NCBI GenBank assembly: GCA_020639295.1 | Contig: JACKGY010000005.1 | Location: 372,001 to 436,000 of the forward strand | DNA length: 64,000 nt | Direction of reading: 5' to 3' | DNA from: Planctomycetota bacterium | GTDB lineage: Bacteria > Planctomycetota > GCA-002687715 > DRQF01 | Shown: positions 35,465-43,105 of the stretch, piece by piece | Layout: each line of letters begins with the position of its first letter | Numbering within the stretch: the stretch's first letter is position 1 | Made by a program: the position numbers and the translations under genes | The notes under the pieces: model-generated | Database searches by the model: none | What the model was told of the DNA's origin: nothing | What the model saw: the letters and a program-made list of their open reading frames with translations, nothing else

Positions 35465-35468
<4 letters not shown>
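34686..35468 (-). CDS. udp: Uridine phosphorylase-like nucleoside phosphorylase
   Basis: The start is GTG 35468, overlapping the deoC stop (GTGA); the longer frame is a deoC shadow. The product has 260 residues. NP-I family landmarks are IFLRVGTCGGLQPNMEIEDL, a Udp-like segment (HVGITATAPGFYGAQ), and the ribose-binding NMEMETSALFTLA. The spacing and the insertion after TATAPGFY favour uridine over purine phosphorylase. It would yield (deoxy)ribose-1-phosphate from uridine or deoxyuridine. No N-terminal encapsulation-type helix is seen, so it may act outside the compartment. Confidence 0.87.
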
Positions 35469-36280
<812 letters not shown>

Positions 36281-36287
36281 GGTCTCG

Positions 36288-36569
36288 TCATCCCTCGTGG
36301 TCGTTCAGGAGCAGGTCGTCGACGACCGCGATCACCAGACACTGGACGGGGTGGCGGTCGTCCCCCAGGACGATCCGGGCGCCACCGCCCTCCTTCATCA
36401 CCAGGACCCGGTCACCCGGACCGGCGTCGACCTGGTCGAGGGCGAGCATGACCTCGCCGTCGTCGCGACCGGCGGCGTCGAGCGGCTGCGCGATGAGGAT
36501 GCGCTGGCCCTCGAGCCTCGGGTTCTTGATCGTGGCGTGCAATGATCCGGTGATCCGGCAGAGCTTCAT
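36288..36569 (-). CDS. Microcompartment vertex (EutN/CcmL, BMC-P) protein A
   Basis: The product has 93 residues. The EutN/CcmL fold is clear: start MKLCRITGSLHATIKNPRLEG, then ILIAQPLD, MLALDQVDAGPGDRVLVMKEGGGAR, and end CLVIAVVDDLLL. These proteins form pentamers that cap the vertices of icosahedral protein shells. It overlaps the next shell gene by 4 bases. It is one of three different pentamer genes in this operon, as in several characterised shells. Confidence 0.93.
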   Translation of the reverse strand: MKLCRITGSLHATIKNPRLEGQRILIAQPLDAAGRDDGEVMLALDQVDAGPGDRVLVMKEGGGARIVLGDDRHPVQCLVIAVVDDLLLNDHEG

Positions 36570-36859
36570 GATTCGGTCTCGGGCAGGACCAGGTCGTCGA
36601 CGATGCCGATGATGCTGGCGTCGACGAGCGCGGGCGCGCGGCTGCCGGTCAGGTCCTGCCAGGGCAGGAGCGCCTCGTTGGCCGTGGTGTAGAACACGAT
36701 CTCGCCCGGGCCGGCACCCACGGTGTCGACCGCCACCAGGCGGCCGCCCCGCTCGCGCCGCTGCGGATCGATGCCCTGGAGGACGAGGAGCTTGGCCGAG
36801 GCCAGCGCCGGGTCCTTGCGGGTGGCGTGCAGCCGGCCGACGACGCGGGCGAGCTGCAT
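36566..36859 (-). CDS. Microcompartment vertex (EutN/CcmL, BMC-P) protein B
   Basis: The product has 97 residues: MQLARVVGRLHATRKDPALA, LLVLQGIDP, LVAVDTVGAGPGEIVFYTT, end SIIGIVDDLVL. It has the standard small beta-barrel EutN/CcmL pattern with a longer insertion (NEALLPWQDLTGSRAP) before the last strand. It overlaps vertex gene A by 4 bases and is 1 base from rpiB, so the operon is translated as a tightly coupled unit. Confidence 0.93.
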   Translation of the reverse strand: MQLARVVGRLHATRKDPALASAKLLVLQGIDPQRRERGGRLVAVDTVGAGPGEIVFYTTANEALLPWQDLTGSRAPALVDASIIGIVDDLVLPETES

Positions 36860-36860
36860 C

Positions 36861-37622
36861 TCAGGATCTCCCCGGTTCGATCTTGGCCACGCGCTGCGCG
36901 TGCCGGCCGCCGCCGAAGTCGGTCTTGAGGAAGACGATGGCGATGGCGCGAGCCAGCTCGTCCTCGATCATCCGACCACCGAGGGTGAGGACGTTGGCGT
37001 CGTTGTGCTCGCGGGCATTCGTGGCCGCGGCCACGGTCGTGCAGTTGGCGGCGCGCACGCCCGCGTACTTGTTGGCCACCATGGCCGAGCCGATGCCGGC
37101 ACCATCGACGATGATGCCGCGGCAGGCACGCCCGGCCGCGACTTCCCGGGCGACCTTGTGGGCGAAATCCGGATAGTCGACCGCCTCGTTGGAGTGGGTC
37201 CCGAGATCGAGGCAGAGCATCCCGGCCTCGCGGCGCAGAAAGTCGATCAACATCCGCTTCATCTCGAAGCCGCCGTGGTCGGCGGCGATGGCCACCTGCC
37301 CCTTGGCGCAGCCGGCCGGAGGCGGCGACAGCTCGGCGCCGAGACTCCTCAGGGCGGCGGCGTCGTCCGGGGCGTCGCGCAGCTCCACCTTGTGGCGCTC
37401 GATGGCGTCGCGGGCGAGCGGGGTGACGATGGCGCCCGGCGCGATGACCAGGGCTCGGCCGGCGCGTTGCGCGGCCATGACGTCCCCTTCGGTGATCAGC
37501 TCCCGATGACCGTGGCCGGGCTCGTCGTCGAGCCGCGGCCGACGGAAGTCCTGCTCGGCGGGGAGTTCCCGGTCGACGATCTCGCCGACCAGACGGCGCA
37601 CGCGTTCCCGATCGAGGCTCAT
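36861..37622 (-). CDS. rpiB: RpiB-like sugar-phosphate isomerase with encapsulation-like N-terminus
   Basis: The product has 253 residues; ordinary RpiB has about 150. Residues 1-20 (MSLDRERVRRLVGEIVDREL) form an amphipathic helix of encapsulation-peptide type. Residues about 40-85 (ITEGDVMAAQRAGRALVIAP, then IVTPLARDAIE) resemble a short region seen ahead of other microcompartment enzymes. The RpiB domain runs from about 108 to the end: VAIAADHGGFEMK, REHNDANVLTLGGRM, GGGRHAQRVAKIE. The E. coli active-site stretch ICGTGVG reads VDGAGIG here, so the Cys base and the Thr are replaced by Asp and Ala. It probably interconverts ribose- and ribulose-5-phosphate, but a different sugar phosphate is possible. 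Confidence 0.87.
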   Translation of the reverse strand: MSLDRERVRRLVGEIVDRELPAEQDFRRPRLDDEPGHGHRELITEGDVMAAQRAGRALVIAPGAIVTPLARDAIERHKVELRDAPDDAAALRSLGAELSPPPAGCAKGQVAIAADHGGFEMKRMLIDFLRREAGMLCLDLGTHSNEAVDYPDFAHKVAREVAAGRACRGIIVDGAGIGSAMVANKYAGVRAANCTTVAAATNAREHNDANVLTLGGRMIEDELARAIAIVFLKTDFGGGRHAQRVAKIEPGRS

Positions 37623-37939
37623 CGGCCGGTCCCCGGCGTCATGCTGCGGGCATCGAAGGCAGCCCAGTCACGCTCGCTCAGGTCGTAGTCGTCGACGATG
37701 GCCATCACGACCGCGTCGACCGGTTTGTTGGTGGTCAGATCCGACTGGCGCGCCGACGAGCCCTGGGCGAGGAGCACGATCTCGCCGGGCCCGGCGCCGA
37801 CCGCATCGACCGCGACCACGATGCTGGCCGAAGGCCGGCGCTCGCGGTCGATGGCACTGACGACGACGAAGCGGAGATCGGCCAGCCGCGGATCCTTCCG
37901 CGTGGCCCAGACCTCGCCGATCACCCGACCGAGAAGCAT
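37619..37939 (-). CDS. Microcompartment vertex (EutN/CcmL, BMC-P) protein C, first gene of operon
   Basis: The product has 106 residues: MLLGRVIGEVWATRKDPRLA, FVVVSAIDRE, IVVAVDAVGAGPGEIVLLAQGSS, DAVVMAIVDDYDL, and a C-terminal tail of about 15 residues absent from proteins A and B. The AGGAGA ribosome-binding site is well placed. It overlaps rpiB by 4 bases and opens the operon BMC-P, rpiB, BMC-P, BMC-P, deoC, udp. Confidence 0.93.
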   Translation of the reverse strand: MLLGRVIGEVWATRKDPRLADLRFVVVSAIDRERRPSASIVVAVDAVGAGPGEIVLLAQGSSARQSDLTTNKPVDAVVMAIVDDYDLSERDWAAFDARSMTPGTGR

Positions 37940-37979
37940 GATCCGACTCTCCTTTTGGGTCTTTCCGGAACGAGGCTTC

Positions 37980-38007
37980 AGGGTAGAGTAATCCGCCGAC
38001 CTATCAA
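37980..38007 (-). promoter_or_regulatory. Possible sigma70-type promoter of the microcompartment operon
   Basis: On the minus strand TTGATA, a 16-base spacer and TACCCT stand about 40 bases before the first shell gene. The -35 is good and the -10 poor (3 of 6). Confidence 0.35.
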
Positions 38008-38031
38008 GCCTGGGGAGCCACGACCGAAGGC

Positions 38032-38967
38032 ATGGAATCCGGAGCCAAGCTGCAGATCCTCGTTCTCCTGGCGCTGACCGCGCTGGCCGAGTTCCTGCTG
38101 GGACACCTGGGGGTCATCCTGCATTGGTTCGAGGTACCGGCCGCCCTCGCCGGCCTGGTCGCGCGCCGCGAATCGATCGCCGCCTTCCTGGCCAACCTGC
38201 TGGTGGTGGTGGCCGCCTTCGCCCTGGTCGCGCTCCTGCCCTCCCTGGTGCGCCGTCGTCAGGGCCGGGGTCGGCTCGACGAGGTCACCGTGCTCACCGC
38301 GCTGGCGCTGATCGGAGCGCTGGCGGTCAACGCCCTGGCCCGCCGTGAACTCGCCCTGGCCATTGCCAACCTCCTCATGGCCCTGTTCTGTCTGGAATCG
38401 GTGGCGCGCGTCCTGCGCGGGACCATCGCGCTCCCGCAACGCCTCGCCCTGGCCCTGGTCGCCGTCGCGGCCGCCCTGCCGCAGCTGTGGCGGGCCGCCT
38501 TCGTGCTCACCGGTGGCGAGGACAGCGGCCTCGCCGCCACGCTTCGCCAGATCGCCGGCCCGGTCGCGGCGCTCGCCGGGTTCGCGCTGCTCACCTTCGC
38601 GCTCGACGCCGGTCGTCGCCGCCTCGTGGTGGCCGCCGGGCTCGGTGGCCTCCTCGGCCTCGGCGCCGCCCTGGCGCCCGACAGCGCCCGCTTCCTGGTC
38701 GACGACCTGAGCGGGTTCTGGTTCGGCTCCTGGCCCATGCCGGCGTTGATCGCCCTGCTCACCCTCGGCGGGACCGCGCTCTCGCTCTGCCTGCTCGATG
38801 GCCGGCGGCCGGCCCTCGCGCTGGGGGTCTTCCTGCTCGCCTGCGCCGGCTGCCGGCACCGGCACCCGGCCGAGCTGCTCACCCTCGCGATCGTTTTGCT
38901 CCTTCTCGCCCACGACGCCGCGGGACGGCCGCGCCGCCTGCGCGATCTCGGCGAGTTCCTGCTCTGA
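38032..38967 (+). CDS. Polytopic membrane protein of unknown function
   Basis: The product has 311 residues and is dominated by Leu/Ala-rich membrane helices: about nine can be counted (for example ILVLLALTALAEFLLG, LANLLVVVAAFALVALLP, VLTALALIGALAVNAL, LALALVAVAAALPQLW, LALGVFLLACAGC). Charged connecting loops are short. No transporter or enzyme signature is recognised. It is divergent from the shell operon and could share its promoter region, but there is no evidence for a functional link. Confidence 0.65.
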   Translation: MESGAKLQILVLLALTALAEFLLGHLGVILHWFEVPAALAGLVARRESIAAFLANLLVVVAAFALVALLPSLVRRRQGRGRLDEVTVLTALALIGALAVNALARRELALAIANLLMALFCLESVARVLRGTIALPQRLALALVAVAAALPQLWRAAFVLTGGEDSGLAATLRQIAGPVAALAGFALLTFALDAGRRRLVVAAGLGGLLGLGAALAPDSARFLVDDLSGFWFGSWPMPALIALLTLGGTALSLCLLDGRRPALALGVFLLACAGCRHRHPAELLTLAIVLLLLAHDAAGRPRRLRDLGEFLL

Positions 38968-38974
38968 GGATCGG

Positions 38975-39430
38975 TCAGTCGCCCAGCTCGGCCTGACCCT
39001 CGTCCTCGGCGGGCAGGTCGGCGCTGACGTCGCGCACCTCGGCCAAGACCTCGGCGGCGCAGTGGAGCGGCAGCTTCATCTTGAGGGCCACGATCATGGC
39101 GTCGCTGGCGCGCAGGTCCAGCCGGACCTCCTGGCGCTCGCCGCCCGGTTGATCCTGGCGCAGCAGCAGGGTGGCGCAGAAGACGTTGTCCACGATGCTG
39201 GAGATGACCACGCCGCGCACCTCGATGTCGAAGGCGCGAAGCAGGTTGGCGACGACGTCGTGCGGCATGGGTCGCTGCGACTCCATGCCCTGGAGTTCCC
39301 GGTAGAGCGCCATGATCTCCGGGCGGCCGACGAAGATGAGGAAGCGCTTGTCCGGCGCCTTGAGGACGACCGCGAAATCGTTGCCGGTGGTGGCGATGAC
39401 CCGCTCGATCTCGATCTGCACGAGTTCCAT
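38975..39430 (-). CDS. BFN-domain (DUF151) protein
   Basis: The product has 151 residues. It matches the bifunctional-nuclease-like domain: VVLKAPDKRFLIFVGRPEIMAL, then PHDVVANLLRAF, VVISSIVDNVFCATLLL, and the signature VRLDLRASDAMIVALKMKLP. A plant member has been described as having DNase and RNase activity; bacterial members are of uncertain role and are often stress-linked. It has the usual length and an acidic tail. The upstream gap contains a copy of an intergenic repeat shared with 41686 and 41894. Confidence 0.87.
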   Translation of the reverse strand: MELVQIEIERVIATTGNDFAVVLKAPDKRFLIFVGRPEIMALYRELQGMESQRPMPHDVVANLLRAFDIEVRGVVISSIVDNVFCATLLLRQDQPGGERQEVRLDLRASDAMIVALKMKLPLHCAAEVLAEVRDVSADLPAEDEGQAELGD

Positions 39431-39431
39431 G

Positions 39432-39490
39432 CCGCGAGCCTAACCCGCGGTGCTCACCGTCGCCACGGGCGAGGGCGGTGATTCGGCCGG
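39432..39490. repeat. Diverged copy of the 67-bp intergenic repeat
   Basis: GAGCCTAACCCG, GCTCACC, CCACGGGCGAGG and TTCGGCCGG recur in the same order as around 41672-41735. Here the repeat fills the gap between the BFN and YkuD genes. Confidence 0.5.
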
Positions 39491-40120
39491 TCAGGGATTG
39501 ATGGTCACCGGCGTGCCCAGCGGGATGTGATCGAAGAGATCGACGATGTCGCCGTTCGACAGCGCGATGCTGCCGTCGGTGAAACTGTCGCCGACGATCG
39601 AGAAGTAATTGCCCTGGATGCCCAGGTTGCCACCGATCGGGGTGTTCTCCGGCGGCGGCTTGGCGGCCTCGACCGCGGTGATGATCGCGTCGTACTGGGC
39701 ACGATCCAGCCGGCCGAGATCCCAGGCGCGATCGGCATCGTCGGCGTTGGGATAGTCGATCTGCAGGAAGCGCGAGCCACGGCTGAACATGCTCTCGCGC
39801 ACCGCCTTGCGGACGACCCGGTACTCGCCCACGGGCGTCGAGTTGGAGTCGCGGTCCAGGGCCCCGAGCCGCCGGGCCCGGCCGCTGGCGACGTCGTAGC
39901 GGCGGATCAGGGTCTCGCCCTCGTAGATGCTGAGGGTCTTGCCGCCGACGTCCACCACGAGGCGCGGATCCTGGAGCGGCAGCGCGATCCCCTTCTCGCG
40001 GCAGGCCTTCTCGAAGCCGTTGCCCAGGAAACCGACCTCCTGGAGGAATAGGGCCACGAAGAGACCGCCGAGGAAGGCGATGAAGAGAGCCATCTTGAAC
40101 AGGAACTTGAGCTTCTTCAT
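39491..40120 (-). CDS. YkuD-fold protein lacking L,D-transpeptidase catalytic residues
   Basis: The product has 209 residues: an N-terminal membrane anchor (FKMALFIAFLGGLFVALFL), then an L,D-transpeptidase domain with RLVVDVGGKTLSIYEG, STPVGEYRVVRK, and a C-terminal IPLGTPVTI. In active enzymes the second half reads GIHG followed by a DGC(I/V) motif carrying the nucleophilic Cys. Here the codons give LGIQGNY (CAG, Gln) and FTDGSIALSNGDI (AGC, Ser), so both His and Cys are gone although the surrounding motif is well kept. It is likely a non-catalytic peptidoglycan-binding or regulatory protein. Confidence 0.85.
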   Translation of the reverse strand: MKKLKFLFKMALFIAFLGGLFVALFLQEVGFLGNGFEKACREKGIALPLQDPRLVVDVGGKTLSIYEGETLIRRYDVASGRARRLGALDRDSNSTPVGEYRVVRKAVRESMFSRGSRFLQIDYPNADDADRAWDLGRLDRAQYDAIITAVEAAKPPPENTPIGGNLGIQGNYFSIVGDSFTDGSIALSNGDIVDLFDHIPLGTPVTINP

Positions 40121-40204
40121 CCACTCGACCAGGTCAGAACCGAACCGGAACCTGCATTCCTATCGACCGGATCGCGGCCCGGCCTTGTGGTCGCCGACCA
40201 AAAG

Positions 40205-40246
40205 TGCCGGCGCCGGCAGAGCAAGTCCCGGTCGCGAAGGGACTTG
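40205..40246 (-). terminator. Likely terminator downstream of the cysteine desulfurase gene
   Basis: Just past the stop at 40249 the minus strand has a stem CAAGTCCC/GGGACTTG (40222-40246), then a palindrome TGCCGGCGCCGGCA (40205-40218) followed by CTTTT. Confidence 0.5.
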
Positions 40247-40248
40247 GG

Positions 40249-41403
40249 TCAGGAGCCCTGACCGGCGAGGGCGGCGACGGCCTCGCCGACGAGGAGGCGG
40301 GTCCGCGCCAGGCCTTCCACCGTCACCCCGGCACCCAGGGAGAATCGCAACGCGCCATGGATGTGGTCGCCGGGGAGGCCCATCGCGGCGAGCACATGGG
40401 ACGGGCCGGGGTCATGGGCGGTGCAGGCGCTTCCCGAGGAGCAGTAGACGCCGCGCTGGGCCAGGCGCAGGACGACGCCGTGACCTTCGATCCCGCGGAA
40501 GGCGACGTTCAGGGTGTTCTCGTTCCGGGGCGCGCCGGCGCCGTTGACCAGCATGTCCGGATGATCCGCGCGCAGCGCGGCCTCGAAGGCGTCGCGCAGG
40601 GCCCGCAGGCGGCGCGATTCGACCGGCCAGGCGGCCACGGCCTGCTCGAGGGCGACCGCCATGCCGACGATGCCCGGCAGGTTCTCGGTTCCGCCGCGCC
40701 GGCCGCCTTCGTGATGCGCGCCCCAGATCAGGGGCCGCAGCGAGACGCCGCGGCGGACGTAGAGTGCGCCGACGCCTTTCGGACCACCGAACTTGTGGGC
40801 CGAGAAGGAGAGCAGGTCGATGGGCAGGTCGCCGAGCGCCGGCATGCCCTTGCCCACCTTCTGGGCCGCGTCGACGTGGAAGACGACGCCCCGTTCATGA
40901 GCGAGGCGACCGTGCCGGGCGACGTCGGTGACCACACCGGTCTCGTTGTTGACCCAGAGCAGGCTGAGGATCGCGGCCTCGTCGTCGAGGGCGGCGTCGA
41001 GCTCGTCCTCGTCCAGTTCACCACGGGCGTCGACCGGGACGACCTGCACCGGATGGCCTCGACGCTCGAGCTGCGCCGCCACGTCGCGGGTGGCCGCGTG
41101 TTCCGCCGCCGAGATGACCAGCTTGCGCCGGCGGGGCCGAGCCTCGAGCACGCCGCGCAGAGCCTGGTTGATGGCCTCGGTGGCACCGGAGCTGAAGCAG
41201 ATCTCCGCCGGACGGGCGCCGAGCAGGCCGGCGATGACCTCGCGAGCCTCCTCGAGGACGCGACGCAGGTTCTCGCCAGCGACATGGATGGCCGAAGGAT
41301 TCGCGTAGCCCTCGCGGAGGAAGGGCAGCATCGCCTCGAAGGCCGCCGGCAGGATCGGCGTCGAGGCGTTGTGATCGAGGTAGACGGTCTCGGCAGCGTT
41401 CAT
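40249..41403 (-). CDS. nifS: Cysteine desulfurase (NifS/IscS class)
   Basis: The start is ATG 41403, overlapping the preceding gene by 4 bases. The product has 384 residues. PLP-enzyme landmarks: YLDHNASTPILP, SSGATEAINQAL, LLWVNNETGVV, the PLP Lys in LLSFSAHKFGGPKG, and the catalytic Cys loop GVYCSSGSACTA. It removes sulfur from cysteine for iron-sulfur cluster or other thio-cofactor assembly. Coupling to a small [2Fe-2S] protein rather than to IscU suggests a NifS-like dedicated system. Confidence 0.93.
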   Translation of the reverse strand: MNAAETVYLDHNASTPILPAAFEAMLPFLREGYANPSAIHVAGENLRRVLEEAREVIAGLLGARPAEICFSSGATEAINQALRGVLEARPRRRKLVISAAEHAATRDVAAQLERRGHPVQVVPVDARGELDEDELDAALDDEAAILSLLWVNNETGVVTDVARHGRLAHERGVVFHVDAAQKVGKGMPALGDLPIDLLSFSAHKFGGPKGVGALYVRRGVSLRPLIWGAHHEGGRRGGTENLPGIVGMAVALEQAVAAWPVESRRLRALRDAFEAALRADHPDMLVNGAGAPRNENTLNVAFRGIEGHGVVLRLAQRGVYCSSGSACTAHDPGPSHVLAAMGLPGDHIHGALRFSLGAGVTVEGLARTRLLVGEAVAALAGQGS

Positions 41404-41648
41404 CCTCGCGCTCCTGCACTCGGAAACAGCCGGCGGAGCCAGCGAAGCAAGCCGCGGTGGCGACGCCGATGTTCCGCGATCAGCTCCTCGATCTCGGGAC
41501 GACAGCTCCGACAGCCGCTCCCCGCCGAACAGGCCGCGGTCACCTGTTCCGGCGAGCGCAGATCGCCCTCCGCGATCACCTTCCGCACGACCCCGTAGCG
41601 GACGTTGCGGCAGTAGCAGAGCATCTTGTCGTCGGCGGCTTCGGGCAT
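41400..41648 (-). CDS. Bfd-like [2Fe-2S] protein
   Basis: The product has 82 residues. Cysteines are arranged CYC near the N-terminus (MLCYCRNVRYG) and later CxxC (AACSAGSGCRSCRPEIEELI), the pattern of bacterioferritin-associated ferredoxin and of the central domain of NifU. A basic C-terminal tail (HRRRHRGLLRWLRRLF) is unusual and may bind a partner or membrane. Coupled to nifS, it likely serves as cluster donor, acceptor or redox partner. Confidence 0.87.
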   Translation of the reverse strand: MPEAADDKMLCYCRNVRYGVVRKVIAEGDLRSPEQVTAACSAGSGCRSCRPEIEELIAEHRRRHRGLLRWLRRLFPSAGARG

Positions 41649-41685
41649 CGGTCTCGTGATCCGGTCCGCGAGAGCCTAACCCGTA

Positions 41686-41752
41686 TCGCTCACCAGCTCC
41701 ACGGGCGAGGACGGCGAATCGGCCGGCTGACCGCGTTGCTCGGGCTCGACGA
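41686..41752. repeat. 67-bp direct repeat, copy 1
   Basis: Starts TCGCTCACCAGCTCCACGGG and ends GGGCTCGACGA. It is identical over all 67 bases to 41894-41960. The gap 41649-41990 contains no gene. Confidence 0.9.
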
Positions 41753-41893
41753 TGATCCGGCATCGCCTACGCCACTCGCGCCTCGTCAGCCGGACCGAGC
41801 CTGCCGCCCGCGCCGCTCGGCCCGAAGGCGCAGAACCTGCGAGGCCTCCGGGCCTCGCTCCCGAGGATCCGGCGACCGATCCGGGTTCCCCTT

Positions 41894-41960
41894 TCGCTCA
41901 CCAGCTCCACGGGCGAGGACGGCGAATCGGCCGGCTGACCGCGTTGCTCGGGCTCGACGA
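41894..41960. repeat. 67-bp direct repeat, copy 2
   Basis: Perfect copy of 41686-41752, offset by 208 bases, just before the stop of the lipoprotein gene at 41991. Confidence 0.9.
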
Positions 41961-41990
41961 CGGTCCAGACGGTGCTCGGAAACAGCACGG

Positions 41991-43073
41991 TCAGCGACCG
42001 GCGTAGGCCGCCTCGCAACGCAGGAGCACGATGGCCAGCGCCCGGGCGGCCGCCAGGGCGAGGGGGTAGCCCGTCCCCCCGAGTTCGGCGACCCGATCCT
42101 CCGCGCCGCCGAACTTCGCCGCCAGCGGTGGCAGGCTGCGGCGGCTGAACTTGCGGTCGAGACCGAGCGGCGGCACGAAGCTGGTGCCCTCGCGCCCGCG
42201 GGCGCCGGCGAGCTGGAGCAGCGGCAGGTCGGCCTGACCGAGGGCATCGAGCAGGGCCTTCGGTGCCGGTTCGAGCGAGGGATCGACGCCCACCTCGCCC
42301 CAGCCCGCCGCGGTGCTGCCGAAGTCGCGCAGGACCGAGGTCGCGGCCTGGGCGATGACCGAACCGGGCCGGCTGATACGCGCCACCAGCACGCGCGCCG
42401 CGGGATCGGCGGCGGCGAGTCCTTCGACGCTGAGGCAGCCGACGATGACGCCGGGACGCCGGGGCATGCCGACAAGGAATTCGTGTCCGGAACGATCGGT
42501 GAGCGGCAGGACGAAGTCGTAGGCGAAGCGCTCGCAGGCGATCGGGGCGGCGGCCCGGGCCAGCGTCATCAACCGCAGGCATTCCAGGAACACGGTGAGA
42601 TCGAGCGCGCTCGAGCCGGGCCCGGCCGGACCGACCTCGTGATCGCGGGCCGGCGTGATCACCAGGCGGTAGCGCGCCTCGTCGGAGCCGATCGAGACCA
42701 GGAGCCAGTCCGGCCTCTCGCCCTCGGCGCAGCGGAAGGAGGCGACGCGCGCCCCGTCGATGCCCGGGAGCTCGAGGCTCGCTCCCCGCATCTCGGCGGC
42801 GAGGAGGTCGGCCTGGTCGGCAGCGATCAACCGACCCTGTTCGAGCGCGACGGCCTCGAGTCGCGTCGCCCGGTTCGCGATCGGTCCGGCGAAGAGGACC
42901 GCCGCCGTGACCATCTCCTGGGCGTGCTTCGCGGCCGGACCGTCGAAGACCGCCGTGGCGACGGCGTCCGCTTCGGGCCGTGGTTCCGGCGCGGTATCGC
43001 CGCAGGCGAGGAGACAGAGCAGGAGGAGCGACGCAAGGAGGCTCCCGCAGATGGGGACGGCGCGATCGGTCAT
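41991..43073 (-). CDS. Large lipoprotein of unknown function
   Basis: The start is ATG 43073 (MTDRAVPICGSLLASLLLLCLLAC), a lipoprotein signal with lipobox LLAC; the longer frame continues into the next gene as a shadow. The product has 360 residues. The mature part mixes beta strands and helices (DWLLVSIGSDEARYRLVITP; SALDLTVFLECLRLMTLAR) without a recognised domain. Internal cysteines are few. The location is probably the outer or inner membrane, periplasmic face. No function assigned. Confidence 0.72.
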   Translation of the reverse strand: MTDRAVPICGSLLASLLLLCLLACGDTAPEPRPEADAVATAVFDGPAAKHAQEMVTAAVLFAGPIANRATRLEAVALEQGRLIAADQADLLAAEMRGASLELPGIDGARVASFRCAEGERPDWLLVSIGSDEARYRLVITPARDHEVGPAGPGSSALDLTVFLECLRLMTLARAAAPIACERFAYDFVLPLTDRSGHEFLVGMPRRPGVIVGCLSVEGLAAADPAARVLVARISRPGSVIAQAATSVLRDFGSTAAGWGEVGVDPSLEPAPKALLDALGQADLPLLQLAGARGREGTSFVPPLGLDRKFSRRSLPPLAAKFGGAEDRVAELGGTGYPLALAAARALAIVLLRCEAAYAGR

Positions 43074-43105
43074 CAGGACGCCGATTGTAAACCCGGGCCG
43101 CGTTC

